Positions 1-10,425 of a stretch of 33,385 nucleotides of DNA are shown here, piece after piece. The stretch covers positions 1 through 33,385 of the forward strand of contig JAQSWE010000020.1 of NCBI GenBank assembly GCA_029266795.1. Reading direction: 5' to 3'. The position numbers and the translations under genes are program-made. This DNA comes from Alphaproteobacteria bacterium (GTDB lineage Bacteria > Pseudomonadota > Alphaproteobacteria > Micavibrionales > UBA2020). The stretch's first letter is position 1, and every line of letters starts with the position of its first letter. The notes under the pieces are model-generated. The model ran no database searches and was not told the origin of the DNA. It saw only the letters and a program-made list of their open reading frames with translations.

Positions 1-644
1 ATTTCATTGCGGAAGGTCGTGTCGTTGAACATCGCCTTCACGAGGTCTTGACAATCGTCGAAGCTGCCGTCGATCGCGATATTGTGGACGTTATCGTCCA
101 GCACCGTTGTCATCTGGCGGCGCTGCACTTCCGATACGCGGCCCTTCGGGTGCAGGACGAAGATATCGACATTATCCTTGCCGCGGAACGCTTCGATGGC
201 GGCGGAGCCGGTATCGCCCGAGGTTGCGGCGATGATCGTCGTGCGCAGTTTTTTCTGGGCGAGGATATGGCTGAACACCTGCCCGAGGAATTGCAGCGCA
301 ACGTCCTTGAACGCCAGCGTGGGGCCGTGGAACAGCTCCAGCACATGGAAATTGTCGTCGAGCTTGCGCAACGGCGCGATTTCCTTGGTCGAGAAATTTT
401 TATACGACGCGCGCAACAGCTCGATCAGCTTTTCCGACGGGATATCGGCGCTGACGAAGGGCAGCATGACGCGCCACGCGACTTCCAGATAGTTCTGGCT
501 GTTCATGTTGCCGATTTCGGCTTCCGACAGATGCGGGACGGATTCCGGCACGTAGAGGCCGCCGTCGGAGGCGAGCCCCGCCAGCGTCGCGCCGGAAAAA
601 CCAAGGCGCGGTGCCTTGCCGCGCGTGCTGATATAGCTCAGCAT
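1..644 (-). CDS. thrC: Threonine synthase, N-terminal part (runs off the window)
   Basis: PLP enzyme converting O-phosphohomoserine to threonine in the cytoplasm, the last step of threonine synthesis. Reading the minus strand from the ATG at 644 gives about 214 residues with no stop before the window edge, which is why the ORF track misses it. The N-terminus has the family look (ISTRGKAPRLGF, then ASDGGLYVPE). The PLP-lysine motif HGPTLAFKDVALQFLG places the Schiff-base lysine near residue 113, followed by the phosphate-binding ATSGDTGSAA. The start overlaps the stop of the upstream M32 peptidase by 7 bases (ATGCTGA), so the two are probably translationally coupled. The listed plus-strand and other minus-strand ORFs here are shadows. 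The C-terminal half lies outside the window. Confidence 0.95.
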   Translation of the reverse strand, partial: MLSYISTRGKAPRLGFSGATLAGLASDGGLYVPESVPHLSEAEIGNMNSQNYLEVAWRVMLPFVSADIPSEKLIELLRASYKNFSTKEIAPLRKLDDNFHVLELFHGPTLAFKDVALQFLGQVFSHILAQKKLRTTIIAATSGDTGSAAIEAFRGKDNVDIFVLHPKGRVSEVQRRQMTTVLDDNVHNIAIDGSFDDCQDLVKAMFNDTTFRNE

Positions 645-2140
645 GATCCCTCATATGCTTTTTCGAGATAGCGTTCGGTCACATGTTTCTTGAAGAAATG
701 CGTCGACATTTTCTGCCCCGTCACTTTTTCGACGAGTTCCTGCGGCTTGTAGAGGCAGCCTTTCGACTGCACATTGTCGCGCAGCCAGCCGTTGAAAGGC
801 TTGAAGTTGCCTTTCGCGGCGTCCTGCATCACGTTCGGCAATTGCTTTTTCATGGTGTCGACGAATTGCGCGGCAGTGAACGCGCCGAGCGCATAGGCGG
901 GGAAATAGCCGAACGCGCCGAAATACCAGTGGATGTCCTGCAGGCAGCCGCGGCGGTCGTCGGGCGGCGTCACGCCCAGCAGCGCCTTGAAGCCTTCGTT
1001 CCATGCCTCGGGCAGATCCTTTACCTGCAGCGTGCCTTCGACCATCGCCTTTTCGAGGCGGTAGCGCATGATGACATGGGCGGGATAGGTGACTTCGTCT
1101 GCTTCCACGCGGATAAAGCCGCGCTCCACCTTGATCGCGTGGCGGTAGACGTTTTCGGCATCCCATTCGGGACCCTTGCCGTTGAAAGCCTTCTGGATGA
1201 TCGGCGCGAACCACTGCCAGTATTCGCGGCTGCGGGCGAGCTGCATGTCGAGCGACAGGCTTTGCGATTCATGGATCGCCATGCCCATGTTCTGGCTTGC
1301 GCCCACCGGCTGGTGCTGCCATTCGCGGGGCGTGAAGCGGTCATAGAAACCATGGCCTGCTTCATGCGCCACAGCTTGCAGCGCGTTGATGAAGCTGTCG
1401 GTGTTATAGCGCGTGGTGATGCGCACATCGTCGCCAATGCCGGTCGAGAAGGGATGCGTCGAGGTATCGAGACGACCCCAGCTGGATTCAAAGCCGAGCG
1501 CTTCACACAACTGTTTGCCGAGTTTTTCTTGGATGTCTTGCGCGAACGGGCCGTTGAGCGGCAACGGCTCTTTTTGTTTCTCCAGAACCTGATCGAGGAA
1601 ACCGGGGACGAACGCCGCGATATCGTCAAAAATAACGTCGACGTCTTTGCTGGTCATGTGCGGCGCGTAGGGGTCCATCAGCGCGTCATAGAGCGGCTTT
1701 TTCAGCTTGGCCGCTTTCACTTCCGCCTGTTCGCGCACAATATCGAGCAACCGCGCGAGGTCGTCCTGCACGATTTTAAAGTCGCTTTCGGCGCGCGCCT
1801 TGCGCCAGATGACTTCGGTCTTGGTTTCCTGCCCCATCTTGCGCGATACGAGGTCGGCGGGCAGCGCGGTTGCATGGGTGTATTGCCACTGCATGATGTC
1901 GAGGTTCGCGCGTTCCCACTCGCTGAGGCTTTGCGTGTTCACGCCCGCCATCCAGTCGCCCAGCTGCGGATCGGTCGCCATTTCGTGGATCATGACGCCG
2001 AGGGTTTCAATCTGCTTGGCGCGCTGGTTGACGCCTTTTTCGGGCATCAGCACGGCTTTGTCCCAGTCCAGCACGCTGTCAATCTGGCGCAGCGTCATGA
2101 TTTTTTCAAAGCGTTCTTCGAGTTTTTTATACGCCTGCAT
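638..2140 (-). CDS. M32 family (Taq-type) metallocarboxypeptidase
   Basis: Zinc carboxypeptidase releasing C-terminal residues from peptides, presumably cytoplasmic because no signal peptide is seen. The 500-residue length is normal for M32. The zinc motif HEAGH is at residues 259-263 and the family-specific HESQS at 290-294. An upstream HPFSTGIGDDVRITTRY block, also typical of M32, lies around 229. The start has a GGAG Shine-Dalgarno 8 bases upstream. It overlaps the surf1 stop by 14 bases and the thrC start by 7, so surf1, this gene and thrC look like one transcription unit. No key residue is missing. The long plus-strand ORF over the same DNA is an antisense shadow. Confidence 0.95.
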   Translation of the reverse strand: MQAYKKLEERFEKIMTLRQIDSVLDWDKAVLMPEKGVNQRAKQIETLGVMIHEMATDPQLGDWMAGVNTQSLSEWERANLDIMQWQYTHATALPADLVSRKMGQETKTEVIWRKARAESDFKIVQDDLARLLDIVREQAEVKAAKLKKPLYDALMDPYAPHMTSKDVDVIFDDIAAFVPGFLDQVLEKQKEPLPLNGPFAQDIQEKLGKQLCEALGFESSWGRLDTSTHPFSTGIGDDVRITTRYNTDSFINALQAVAHEAGHGFYDRFTPREWQHQPVGASQNMGMAIHESQSLSLDMQLARSREYWQWFAPIIQKAFNGKGPEWDAENVYRHAIKVERGFIRVEADEVTYPAHVIMRYRLEKAMVEGTLQVKDLPEAWNEGFKALLGVTPPDDRRGCLQDIHWYFGAFGYFPAYALGAFTAAQFVDTMKKQLPNVMQDAAKGNFKPFNGWLRDNVQSKGCLYKPQELVEKVTGQKMSTHFFKKHVTERYLEKAYEGSC

Positions 2141-2825
2141 GTTTTTGCTCCGTTGTCGCGGCCGGCTGGCGGCTCGCCATGAGATAGATCAGCAGCATGA
2201 CCGCAGCCATGCCGAACCAGAAAATCGCGTAGTTTTTGTGGTCATTCGGGATGTCGACGCGCAAAGACCCGCCCGCCGGATAAACGCCCGCCGGTTCCGC
2301 CACTGTGTCGACGACGAAGGCGGGCGCGGCGGCATCCATCGCTTTGGTGTCGATCCAGTACCACTGGTTTTTCGCGGGGTCATTCACGGGTGCGAACATG
2401 GTTTTGGCGGGGAAGCGCACGAAGCCTTCGACCTGCACGATGCCTTCGGGGCGGTTAATGGTTTTAATGTCGTCGGAAATCCAGCCGCGATTGACCAGCA
2501 CAGTGCCGCCAGATGCGCGGCGGAATGGCACCACCATGTCGTACCCGACCTTGCCGTCACGCACGCGGGGGCCGAGGTGAAATTCGCGGTCATAAAGGAA
2601 CTGCCCCGCCAGCGTCACGCGGCGGTATTCCCATGCGGTTTTGTCGTCGATGGCCTCCGGCAGCGGCACGGCGGCACCCGCCATCTGGCTGTCGAGCCGC
2701 GCCAGAAGCCCCTGTTTCCATTCCAGCCGCTCCAGCTGCCACACGCCCAGCCCGAACGCGACCGCGACGATGGCGATCGTCAGCAGGGTCGGAATCAGGC
2801 GGAACTGGAAGGTTTTGGCGGGCAT
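2127..2825 (-). CDS. surf1: SURF1 family cytochrome c oxidase assembly protein
   Basis: Inner-membrane assembly factor that helps insert heme a into oxidase subunit I. The protein has the two-helix SURF1 layout: an N-terminal membrane segment (LIPTLLTIAIVAVAFGLGVW) followed by WQLERLEWK, a periplasmic domain with YDREFHLGPRV and VLVNRGWI, and a C-terminal helix after IPNDHKNYAIFWFG. I prefer the ATG at 2825 (232 residues). The track's GTG at 2921 adds 32 hydrophilic residues translated from an AT-rich, promoter-like spacer. Upstream of that start runs the divergent 2924 gene, which separates surf1 from the ctaC-E genes it normally follows. Its end overlaps the M32 peptidase start. Confidence 0.92.
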   Translation of the reverse strand: MPAKTFQFRLIPTLLTIAIVAVAFGLGVWQLERLEWKQGLLARLDSQMAGAAVPLPEAIDDKTAWEYRRVTLAGQFLYDREFHLGPRVRDGKVGYDMVVPFRRASGGTVLVNRGWISDDIKTINRPEGIVQVEGFVRFPAKTMFAPVNDPAKNQWYWIDTKAMDAAAPAFVVDTVAEPAGVYPAGGSLRVDIPNDHKNYAIFWFGMAAVMLLIYLMASRQPAATTEQKHAGV

Positions 2826-2923
2826 GGGGGTATCCGTATATTTGGGCTTGCTTATATTAATGTTGTTCTGCAAAAAGGTGGAGTCATCTTTAGGTTTATA
2901 TTTTACAGAAAAGGCCGCCACCC

Positions 2924-3508
2924 ATGGTGTCCCGCCCGCTGACCATCGGCGAAACCGCGCTTGCGAAAAGCGTCTTCGGCGATTCCATCGATTACGCGGC
3001 CGTCACCATCAACGACGGGAAATTTGCCGGGTTCCATCCCGAAGGCACCGCGATGGCACCCAACGGCAACCTGTACATGTATGGCTGCTATTCCGACGAC
3101 TACTCAGCGCGCGAGCCGTATGGTCAGGCATTGTTCATCCACGAAATGACGCATGTCTGGCAGTACCAGAACAAGATTCTCGCCCCGATCGCGGAGGCGG
3201 TGAAGCTGAATCTTGCGCATAAATTCAATTACCGCGCGGCGTATGACTATACGCTGGAGCCGGGCAAGGACCTGATCGAGTACAACATGGAACAGCAGGC
3301 GAGCATCGTGCAGGACCGCTTCCTGCTGCAGCGCGAGCCCGGATCCGAATTCTGGAGCAATTGCCTCAACGTCGAATACGGCGCGCAGCGCATGGCGCTT
3401 TACGATCAGGTGCTGGCGAAGTTTGACGCCGACCCCAGTTACGCGAAACAGGCGCAGTTTCCGACGGCGGCGTCGAAGAAAAAGCCAGGCGCAAGCAAGG
3501 ACAAATGA
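2924..3508 (+). CDS. Zincin-like protein with HEMTH motif (Vgr-related type)
   Basis: A 194-residue protein of the type often labelled vgr-related in alphaproteobacteria; its function is unknown. It opens with RPLTIGETALAKSVFG and carries HEMTHVWQ, with HExxH at 73-77. Further on, YNMEQQASIVQD supplies a possible third ligand (Glu near 123), so a gluzincin-like zinc site is plausible. There is no signal peptide. I keep the ATG at 2924; an earlier start is possible because the conserved-looking sequence begins almost at once. It is transcribed away from surf1 and against the flanking oxidase operon. Its stop overlaps the next gene by ATGA, which ties the two genes together. Catalytic activity is inferred from the motif only. 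Confidence 0.8.
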   Translation: MVSRPLTIGETALAKSVFGDSIDYAAVTINDGKFAGFHPEGTAMAPNGNLYMYGCYSDDYSAREPYGQALFIHEMTHVWQYQNKILAPIAEAVKLNLAHKFNYRAAYDYTLEPGKDLIEYNMEQQASIVQDRFLLQREPGSEFWSNCLNVEYGAQRMALYDQVLAKFDADPSYAKQAQFPTAASKKKPGASKDK

Positions 3509-3825
3509 CAAAAGAACTGACCAATAAGAGGAAATGGATTGCTGTTGGCCAGGTCCTCTTCGCTATTTTATTCCCTTTTTGTCTATTTTGGATTTCGCCT
3601 TTAGAGCGTTTCACAACTGACATGTTGAAAAATATCCCTTGGCAACCAGTCCGACAATTCCTTGCTATGGGCATCATTTTAGGCGGCGGCATTGCTGCTC
3701 TTGGGTGTCTGCCATGTAGCCGGCAGGCCAGAATATTTATTTTGATTGTTTACGCTGCTTTAATGACGCCGGCCATCTTGATTGCTGCCATCATTCACGC
3801 GTGCAATCGCGGCGACTGCCTTTAA
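3505..3825 (+). CDS. Small hydrophobic membrane protein, unknown function
   Basis: I do not recognise this 106-residue protein. It shows three hydrophobic stretches, roughly residues 12-31 (WIAVGQVLFAILFPFCLFWI), 50-68 (FLAMGIILGGGIAALGCLP) and 76-97, with a short Cys-containing tail (HACNRGDCL). It starts inside the stop of the HEMTH gene (ATGA), so it is probably co-translated with it. The DNA is visibly richer in A and T than both flanks, which hints at a different origin. Its TAA shares the tetramer TTAA with the stop of the convergent DUF983 gene. The pairing with a protease-like gene might mean a membrane partner or a protective protein, but nothing in the sequence proves this. Confidence 0.72.
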   Translation: MTKELTNKRKWIAVGQVLFAILFPFCLFWISPLERFTTDMLKNIPWQPVRQFLAMGIILGGGIAALGCLPCSRQARIFILIVYAALMTPAILIAAIIHACNRGDCL

Positions 3826-4208
3826 CCTTTCCGATGCCGCCATTCCAATAAAATGATGTAAGCCTTCACCACCGGCAGCAGCAGCGCCATCGCGCCCAGC
3901 ATCACGGTAAGCCATAGCACCCCATGCAGCCAGAGCGGCGGGTGGGCGAGGTTTTCGAATGCCCAGGCCAGCGGAATGATCGTGATGCCGAAGAAGAAGA
4001 TCAGGAAGACGCTCGCCCCGTCGCCGATGTCATGCGCGCCAAGATCCGCGCCGCAGTCGGCGCAGGTTTTCACGACGGTGATCGAGCGCGACTGGAACAG
4101 CCGGCCTTTACGGCAGACGGGACAGCGCGGTTTCAGGCAGAAGCGGAGGTCCTGAACGATGCTCAGGCGTTGCCCCACCAGTAGATCGCGACGAAGAGGA
4201 ACAGCCAT
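3822..4208 (-). CDS. DUF983 family zinc-ribbon membrane protein
   Basis: The family sits in oxidase operons of alphaproteobacteria, and its exact role is not established. The N-terminal half has two CxxC knuckles, CPVCRKGRLF and CADCGAD, typical of DUF983. Two membrane segments follow (ASVFLIFFFGITIIPLAWAF and HGVLWLTVMLGAMALLLPVV). The start is uncertain: the track uses 4235, ATG 4208 gives 128 residues but overlaps ctaE by 46 bases, and a GTG at 4178 would overlap less and better match the short N-terminus of relatives. It lies directly downstream of ctaE as expected and ends tail-to-tail with the 3505 gene, sharing TTAA. Confidence 0.85.
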   Translation of the reverse strand: MAVPLRRDLLVGQRLSIVQDLRFCLKPRCPVCRKGRLFQSRSITVVKTCADCGADLGAHDIGDGASVFLIFFFGITIIPLAWAFENLAHPPLWLHGVLWLTVMLGAMALLLPVVKAYIILLEWRHRKG

Positions 4209-5050
4209 ACAACGTCCACGAAATGCCAGTACCATGCGGCGGCCTCGAACCCGAAATGGCTCTTCGCGGTGAAATGCCCCTTCATGTTGCGGAACAGGCA
4301 GACCAGCAGGAAGATGGAGCCGACGAGGACGTGGAAGCCGTGGAAGCCCGTCGCCATGTAGAAGGCGGAGGAATAGATGTTGCCGCCGTTTTCGATCGAG
4401 AAACGGAAGGTGGCATGCATGTATTCATACACCTGGAAGCAGGTGAAGAACGCGCCGAGCAGCACGGTGATCAGCAGCGCCTTGGTTGCTTCCGCCTGTT
4501 TGTTTTCGAGGATCGCGTGATGCGCCCAGGTGACCGTGCAGCCGGACAGCAGCAGGATCAGGGTCATCAGGAAGGGAATGTCGAAGGCGTCGATCGGCAC
4601 GACGCTGGAGGGGGGCCATGCGAAGCCAATCGCTTCGGTCGGACGCAACGCGCCGTTGAAGAAAGCCCAGAAGAAGGCGACGAAGAACATGACTTCGGAC
4701 GAAATGAACAGCGCCATGCCGTAGCGGAAGCCGATTTTAGCGATGGGGCTATGCGCCTTTTCCACGACCGCTTCATGGATGACGTCTTTCCACCAGACCC
4801 AGAACACCGCACCGAGCAGGATGAAGCCCAGAACTACCCACCAGATACCGAATTGAAATTGGCCGATTGACGCGTCCTTCAGTGAGTTCGGGAACATGTC
4901 CACAAGCTTTACCTTGTGCATGTACAGGACCGCAAACAAAGCAAGAAGACCCGCCGCAAATGATCCCACGAAGGGCCACGGGCTTGCATTGACCAGATGG
5001 TAGGGGTGGGGCTTGCCGCCCTTCAGGTCATATACCGGTTCATCGGACAT
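4163..5050 (-). CDS. ctaE: Cytochrome c oxidase subunit III
   Basis: Seven-helix subunit of the aa3 oxidase that stabilises subunit I and proton uptake. It is 295 residues long, normal for the bacterial subunit. The start MSDEPVYDLKGGKPHPYHLVNASPWP is the classic subunit III N-terminus. Further family blocks are SSEVMFFVAFFWAFFNGAL, GCTVTWAHHAI, MATGFHGFHVLVGSIFL and the C-terminal YWHFVDVVWLFLFVAIYWWG. An AAGGAA Shine-Dalgarno precedes the ATG. It follows ctaG after 16 bases and belongs to the ctaC-to-DUF983 operon. Nothing unusual is seen in it. Confidence 0.97.
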   Translation of the reverse strand: MSDEPVYDLKGGKPHPYHLVNASPWPFVGSFAAGLLALFAVLYMHKVKLVDMFPNSLKDASIGQFQFGIWWVVLGFILLGAVFWVWWKDVIHEAVVEKAHSPIAKIGFRYGMALFISSEVMFFVAFFWAFFNGALRPTEAIGFAWPPSSVVPIDAFDIPFLMTLILLLSGCTVTWAHHAILENKQAEATKALLITVLLGAFFTCFQVYEYMHATFRFSIENGGNIYSSAFYMATGFHGFHVLVGSIFLLVCLFRNMKGHFTAKSHFGFEAAAWYWHFVDVVWLFLFVAIYWWGNA

Positions 5051-5066
5051 GGGTCGTTCCTTTTCG

Positions 5067-5663
5067 TTAGCCTTTGTCGTTCACAAAATCGTCCATCGCC
5101 TTCTGCAGTTCGGTACTGTCTTTGCGGAAGAAGGTGTAGGACAGGGTAATGGTGTCGATGCCTTTCAGGTCAGGGTCATCGACGATGGCGGGGTCGATAT
5201 AGAACACGACCGGCATGGAGACTTTCTGCTGCGGCTTCAGGATTTGCTCGCCGAAGCAGAAGCACTGCGTCTTGTAGAAATATTTACCCGCGCGGAACGG
5301 CGTGACGTTGTAGACCGCCGTGCCCGCAACGGTTTCGGTCGTCGGGTTGAGGGCGGAGAAAGACGCGAAACCATCCGCACCGATATTGAGCGTGACGGGC
5401 CCCTGCTCCGACTGGAAATCCCACGGCATGCCGGGCGATGTGTCGGCGTGGAAACGCACCGTGATTTTACGGTCTAGTTCGGCGTGCCGTTTTTTCGCGT
5501 CGGCGACTTGCGCCTCCTGCGTTGTGCCGCCCCAGCCCATCAGCTTGCAGGTAAGTTCGTACAAGGGGACGGAGGCGAAAGACAGCGCAACCATGAAGAA
5601 GACCACGCCGAGGGTAATCTTCAGAACTTTCGCGTTTTTCTGCTGGAGCGTCGGTTCCATCAT
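5067..5663 (-). CDS. ctaG: Cytochrome c oxidase assembly protein CtaG (Cox11)
   Basis: Membrane-anchored copper chaperone that supplies CuB of subunit I. The protein has 198 residues with one N-terminal membrane helix (about 15-34, LKITLGVVFFMVALSFASVP) and a periplasmic domain. The copper-binding CFCF motif is at 134-137 (KTQCFCFGEQ), followed by the conserved MPVVFYIDP. The first ATG overlaps the stop of the preceding 39-residue gene by one base (TGATG); a second Met follows at once. Position between ctaB and ctaE matches the standard alphaproteobacterial order. Confidence 0.96.
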   Translation of the reverse strand: MMEPTLQQKNAKVLKITLGVVFFMVALSFASVPLYELTCKLMGWGGTTQEAQVADAKKRHAELDRKITVRFHADTSPGMPWDFQSEQGPVTLNIGADGFASFSALNPTTETVAGTAVYNVTPFRAGKYFYKTQCFCFGEQILKPQQKVSMPVVFYIDPAIVDDPDLKGIDTITLSYTFFRKDSTELQKAMDDFVNDKG

Positions 5664-5782
5664 CAGCCGCCCTTCATGCGGATGATGGTCACGACAAACA
5701 CCGTGACCATGAAGGCGATGACGGAGAGGAACACCGCGTAGTTTTTAAGTTTCTTGCGCTTATGCAGTTCGGATTTCGGCAT
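5663..5782 (-). CDS. 39-residue single-helix protein of the cta operon (CoxF-like)
   Basis: This ORF is below the track's length limit. From the ATG at 5782 the minus strand reads a 39-residue protein: a basic N-terminus (MPKSELHKRKKLKNY), one hydrophobic helix (AVFLSVIAFMVTVFVVTII) and a short tail (RMKGG), then TGA. It starts 2 bases after the ctaB stop, and its TGA overlaps the ctaG ATG by one base, so spacing strongly supports a real translated gene. Small proteins of this shape occupy this position in many alphaproteobacterial cta operons and are sometimes called CoxF. A role in oxidase assembly is inferred from context. Confidence 0.85.
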   Translation of the reverse strand: MPKSELHKRKKLKNYAVFLSVIAFMVTVFVVTIIRMKGG

Positions 5783-5784
5783 GT

Positions 5785-6690
5785 TTACACCTTGTCCATC
5801 ATCATGACGGTGAACAGAGCAAACAGGTAGAATATCGAATAGCCGAACATCAGGCGCGCGAAGCGGTAGCCGGTTTCGCGCAGCACGCGCAAGGAACTGA
5901 CGATGAACATCAGGTGCAACAGCGACGCGATGACAAGATAAACCACGCCCGCCATGCCCATGAAATACGGGGCGAGGACGAAGGGGGTCATCAGAAGCGT
6001 GTAGAGCACCATCTGACGCTTGGTCGAGGCTTCGCCCGCCACGACAGGCATCATCGGCACATTCGCCTTTTTATAGTCGTCGTTGCGGTACAGCGCGAGC
6101 GCCCAGAAATGCGGCGGGGTCCAGAGGAAGATGAGCGTGAACATGACGATTGATTCAAGCGACACGCCGCCCGTCACCGCCGCCCAGCCGATCATCGGCG
6201 GGAAAGCGCCTGCCGCGCCGCCGATCACGATGTTCTGCGGCGTGATGCGTTTCAGCCAGATGGTGTAGATCACGACGTAGAAGAACGATGCGAAGGCGAG
6301 CAACGCCGCCGCCGTCCAGTTGACCGCAACGCCCATCAGGCCGACGGAGAGGAAGGTCAGCACGACGCCAAAGCCCAGCGCCTCCGCCGAATCCACGCGC
6401 CCCGTGACGATGGGGCGGTTTTTCGTGCGGTTCATGACGGCGTCGATATCCTGCTCGTACCACATATTGATGGCACCCGATGCCCCTGCCCCGACCGCGA
6501 TGCAGAACACCGCGACCAGTTGCAGGAACGGATGCAGGTGGCCGGGCGCGAGGACAATCCCCGCCACGCCCGAAAACACCACCAGCGTCATCACGCGCGG
6601 CTTCAGGAGCTCGATGAAATCGCGGATACGCGTTTCAGCGCGCGCGGCATCGGGCGCTACGTCGAAACTGTATGTCGCGAAATCGGTCAT
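5785..6690 (-). CDS. ctaB: Protoheme IX farnesyltransferase (heme O synthase)
   Basis: UbiA-family polytopic membrane prenyltransferase that adds a farnesyl group to heme B, making heme O for the oxidase. It is 301 residues long. The first Asp-rich prenyl-binding region is NMWYEQDIDAVMNRTKNRP at about 75-93. The second is YRNDDYKKANVPMMPV, typical of the heme O branch. Many hydrophobic segments are visible. An AAAGGAT Shine-Dalgarno precedes the ATG. It lies 8 bases after ctaD and 2 bases before the small CoxF-like gene. Confidence 0.97.
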   Translation of the reverse strand: MTDFATYSFDVAPDAARAETRIRDFIELLKPRVMTLVVFSGVAGIVLAPGHLHPFLQLVAVFCIAVGAGASGAINMWYEQDIDAVMNRTKNRPIVTGRVDSAEALGFGVVLTFLSVGLMGVAVNWTAAALLAFASFFYVVIYTIWLKRITPQNIVIGGAAGAFPPMIGWAAVTGGVSLESIVMFTLIFLWTPPHFWALALYRNDDYKKANVPMMPVVAGEASTKRQMVLYTLLMTPFVLAPYFMGMAGVVYLVIASLLHLMFIVSSLRVLRETGYRFARLMFGYSIFYLFALFTVMMMDKV

Positions 6691-6698
6691 GGATCCTT

Positions 6699-9367
<2,669 letters not shown>

Positions 9368-9407
9368 TTTTTCTAGATCCGTCATGAGGGATAGGCCGGA
9401 CTCGACC

Positions 9408-9433
9408 ATGTGACAGTTATATACCTGTCACAT
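9408..9433. promoter_or_regulatory. Perfect 9-bp inverted repeat over the ctaC promoter (operator candidate)
   Basis: ATGTGACAG and CTGTCACAT form perfect 9-base arms separated by 8 bases (TTATATAC). The site covers the predicted -10 box and start site of ctaC, a position where a bound repressor would block transcription. The half-site spacing is not that of CRP/FNR (TGTGA-N6-TCACA), so the regulator is not identified. Confidence 0.6.
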
Positions 9434-9444
9434 ATGCTTGTGAA
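9416..9444 (-). promoter_or_regulatory. Sigma-70-type promoter for the cta operon
   Basis: On the minus strand TTCACA (9444-9439) and TATAAC (9421-9416) are separated by exactly 17 bases. Each box matches five of six consensus bases. Transcription would start around 9409, leaving a leader of about 24-42 bases before the two shorter ctaC starts. It overlaps the inverted repeat at 9408-9433. Confidence 0.6.
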
Positions 9445-9603
9445 GCATCGCGCAACAAAATTTATATTACATAATATGCTGCGTCGCGGTTGTTTTTGAA
9501 GGGTTTATTGGGGATGTAACAAGAGCGGAATAGTGGCGTGCGAGCAGGCGTTCAATTTTAATCGGTTAATTGTCATAGATAACCCTCGTCCTCTAAGGCC
9601 GCA

Positions 9604-10416
9604 TTAGGGCGTGGGCTGCGCCTTGGGCTTGGTGTTCCGCGATGGATTCAAGCGGGTGGCGATGGCAGCTGCCACTGTCTCCTGCACCGCCTTCGACAAA
9701 TCCTCTTCCGTCCCCTGCCAGTAAGCGGGGCCGTTCACCACATGATGGCGCAGTCGGGTCGGGAATTCCTTCGCCAGCTGTTCGGACAAAAATTCCATCG
9801 AGGTATCCGTGCGGCCAAAGATCACGAAATCGACCGTCGCCCGCAATCCCGCGCGCAGCAGCTTTTCCATCTCCGCCTTCGCCGCCGGATAATCGTGGAA
9901 GCCGCCGTCAGAGATCACGATGAAATGAGAGGCCTTGCCGTTCAGCTTGTTCACGGCGGCCGTTTTAATCATCTCCGTCACCGCAGGCGCGAAGTCGCTG
10001 GAGGGGCCGCCCCTGAATAAATTTTTGCGCGTTTCGGGATCGAGGATATCGCCCCTCACCCATTCCGCCTCGCGCGGACCGGCATATAGGCATACCGGCG
10101 CAGCCAAAACCGCCGCACCATCCAGCGCCGCCGAAAACGGTTTCGCCGTGATGCTGCCGGATCTATCGATGAAAACGGCGAAAGCCGCATCCTTCGGCTT
10201 CGTGCGCAGCCCCTTGACGAATTGCGCGGCAACCGATGTGCGGTTGCGGTACTGCGCGGCGTTTTCATGCGCGCGCCGGCGTTCTTCCTGCTCAAGGCGG
10301 CCGATCAGGGCGTCAACCGTCTGCTCCATGCGCCGGCGGTCCTGCGCCTGTTCCTCGAACGCGCGCTTCAGCCGCTGTGCGTCTTTTTTCAGGTCGTCAG
10401 CATCGCCGGCGGTCAT
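9604..10416 (-). CDS. vWA-like domain protein, intact paralogue
   Basis: A 270-residue cytoplasmic protein of unknown function. Residues 1-60 are charged and helical, probably coiled coil. A von Willebrand A-like domain follows, with FAVFIDRSGSI carrying the DxSxS metal-ion (MIDAS) motif at 84-88 and a later HFIVISDGGF strand resembling the second MIDAS region. It starts 9 bases after the stop of the related upstream gene. The two share the same length and architecture (for example AAVNKL...SHFIVISDGG against AAVNTL...THFLLISDGD), so they are tandem duplicates. vWA proteins usually mediate metal-dependent protein contacts, often next to an AAA ATPase, but none is visible here. Confidence 0.82.
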   Translation of the reverse strand: MTAGDADDLKKDAQRLKRAFEEQAQDRRRMEQTVDALIGRLEQEERRRAHENAAQYRNRTSVAAQFVKGLRTKPKDAAFAVFIDRSGSITAKPFSAALDGAAVLAAPVCLYAGPREAEWVRGDILDPETRKNLFRGGPSSDFAPAVTEMIKTAAVNKLNGKASHFIVISDGGFHDYPAAKAEMEKLLRAGLRATVDFVIFGRTDTSMEFLSEQLAKEFPTRLRHHVVNGPAYWQGTEEDLSKAVQETVAAAIATRLNPSRNTKPKAQPTP

Positions 10417-10425
10417 GGTGTCCGC

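Noticed and set aside
683-2182. 499-residue plus-strand ORF opposite the M32 peptidase
   Set aside because: Composition typical of an antisense shadow in high-GC coding DNA; the minus strand encodes a clear M32 enzyme.
9408-9433. CRP/FNR site before ctaC
   Set aside because: Half-sites TGTGA and TCACA are present but 14 bases apart instead of 6.
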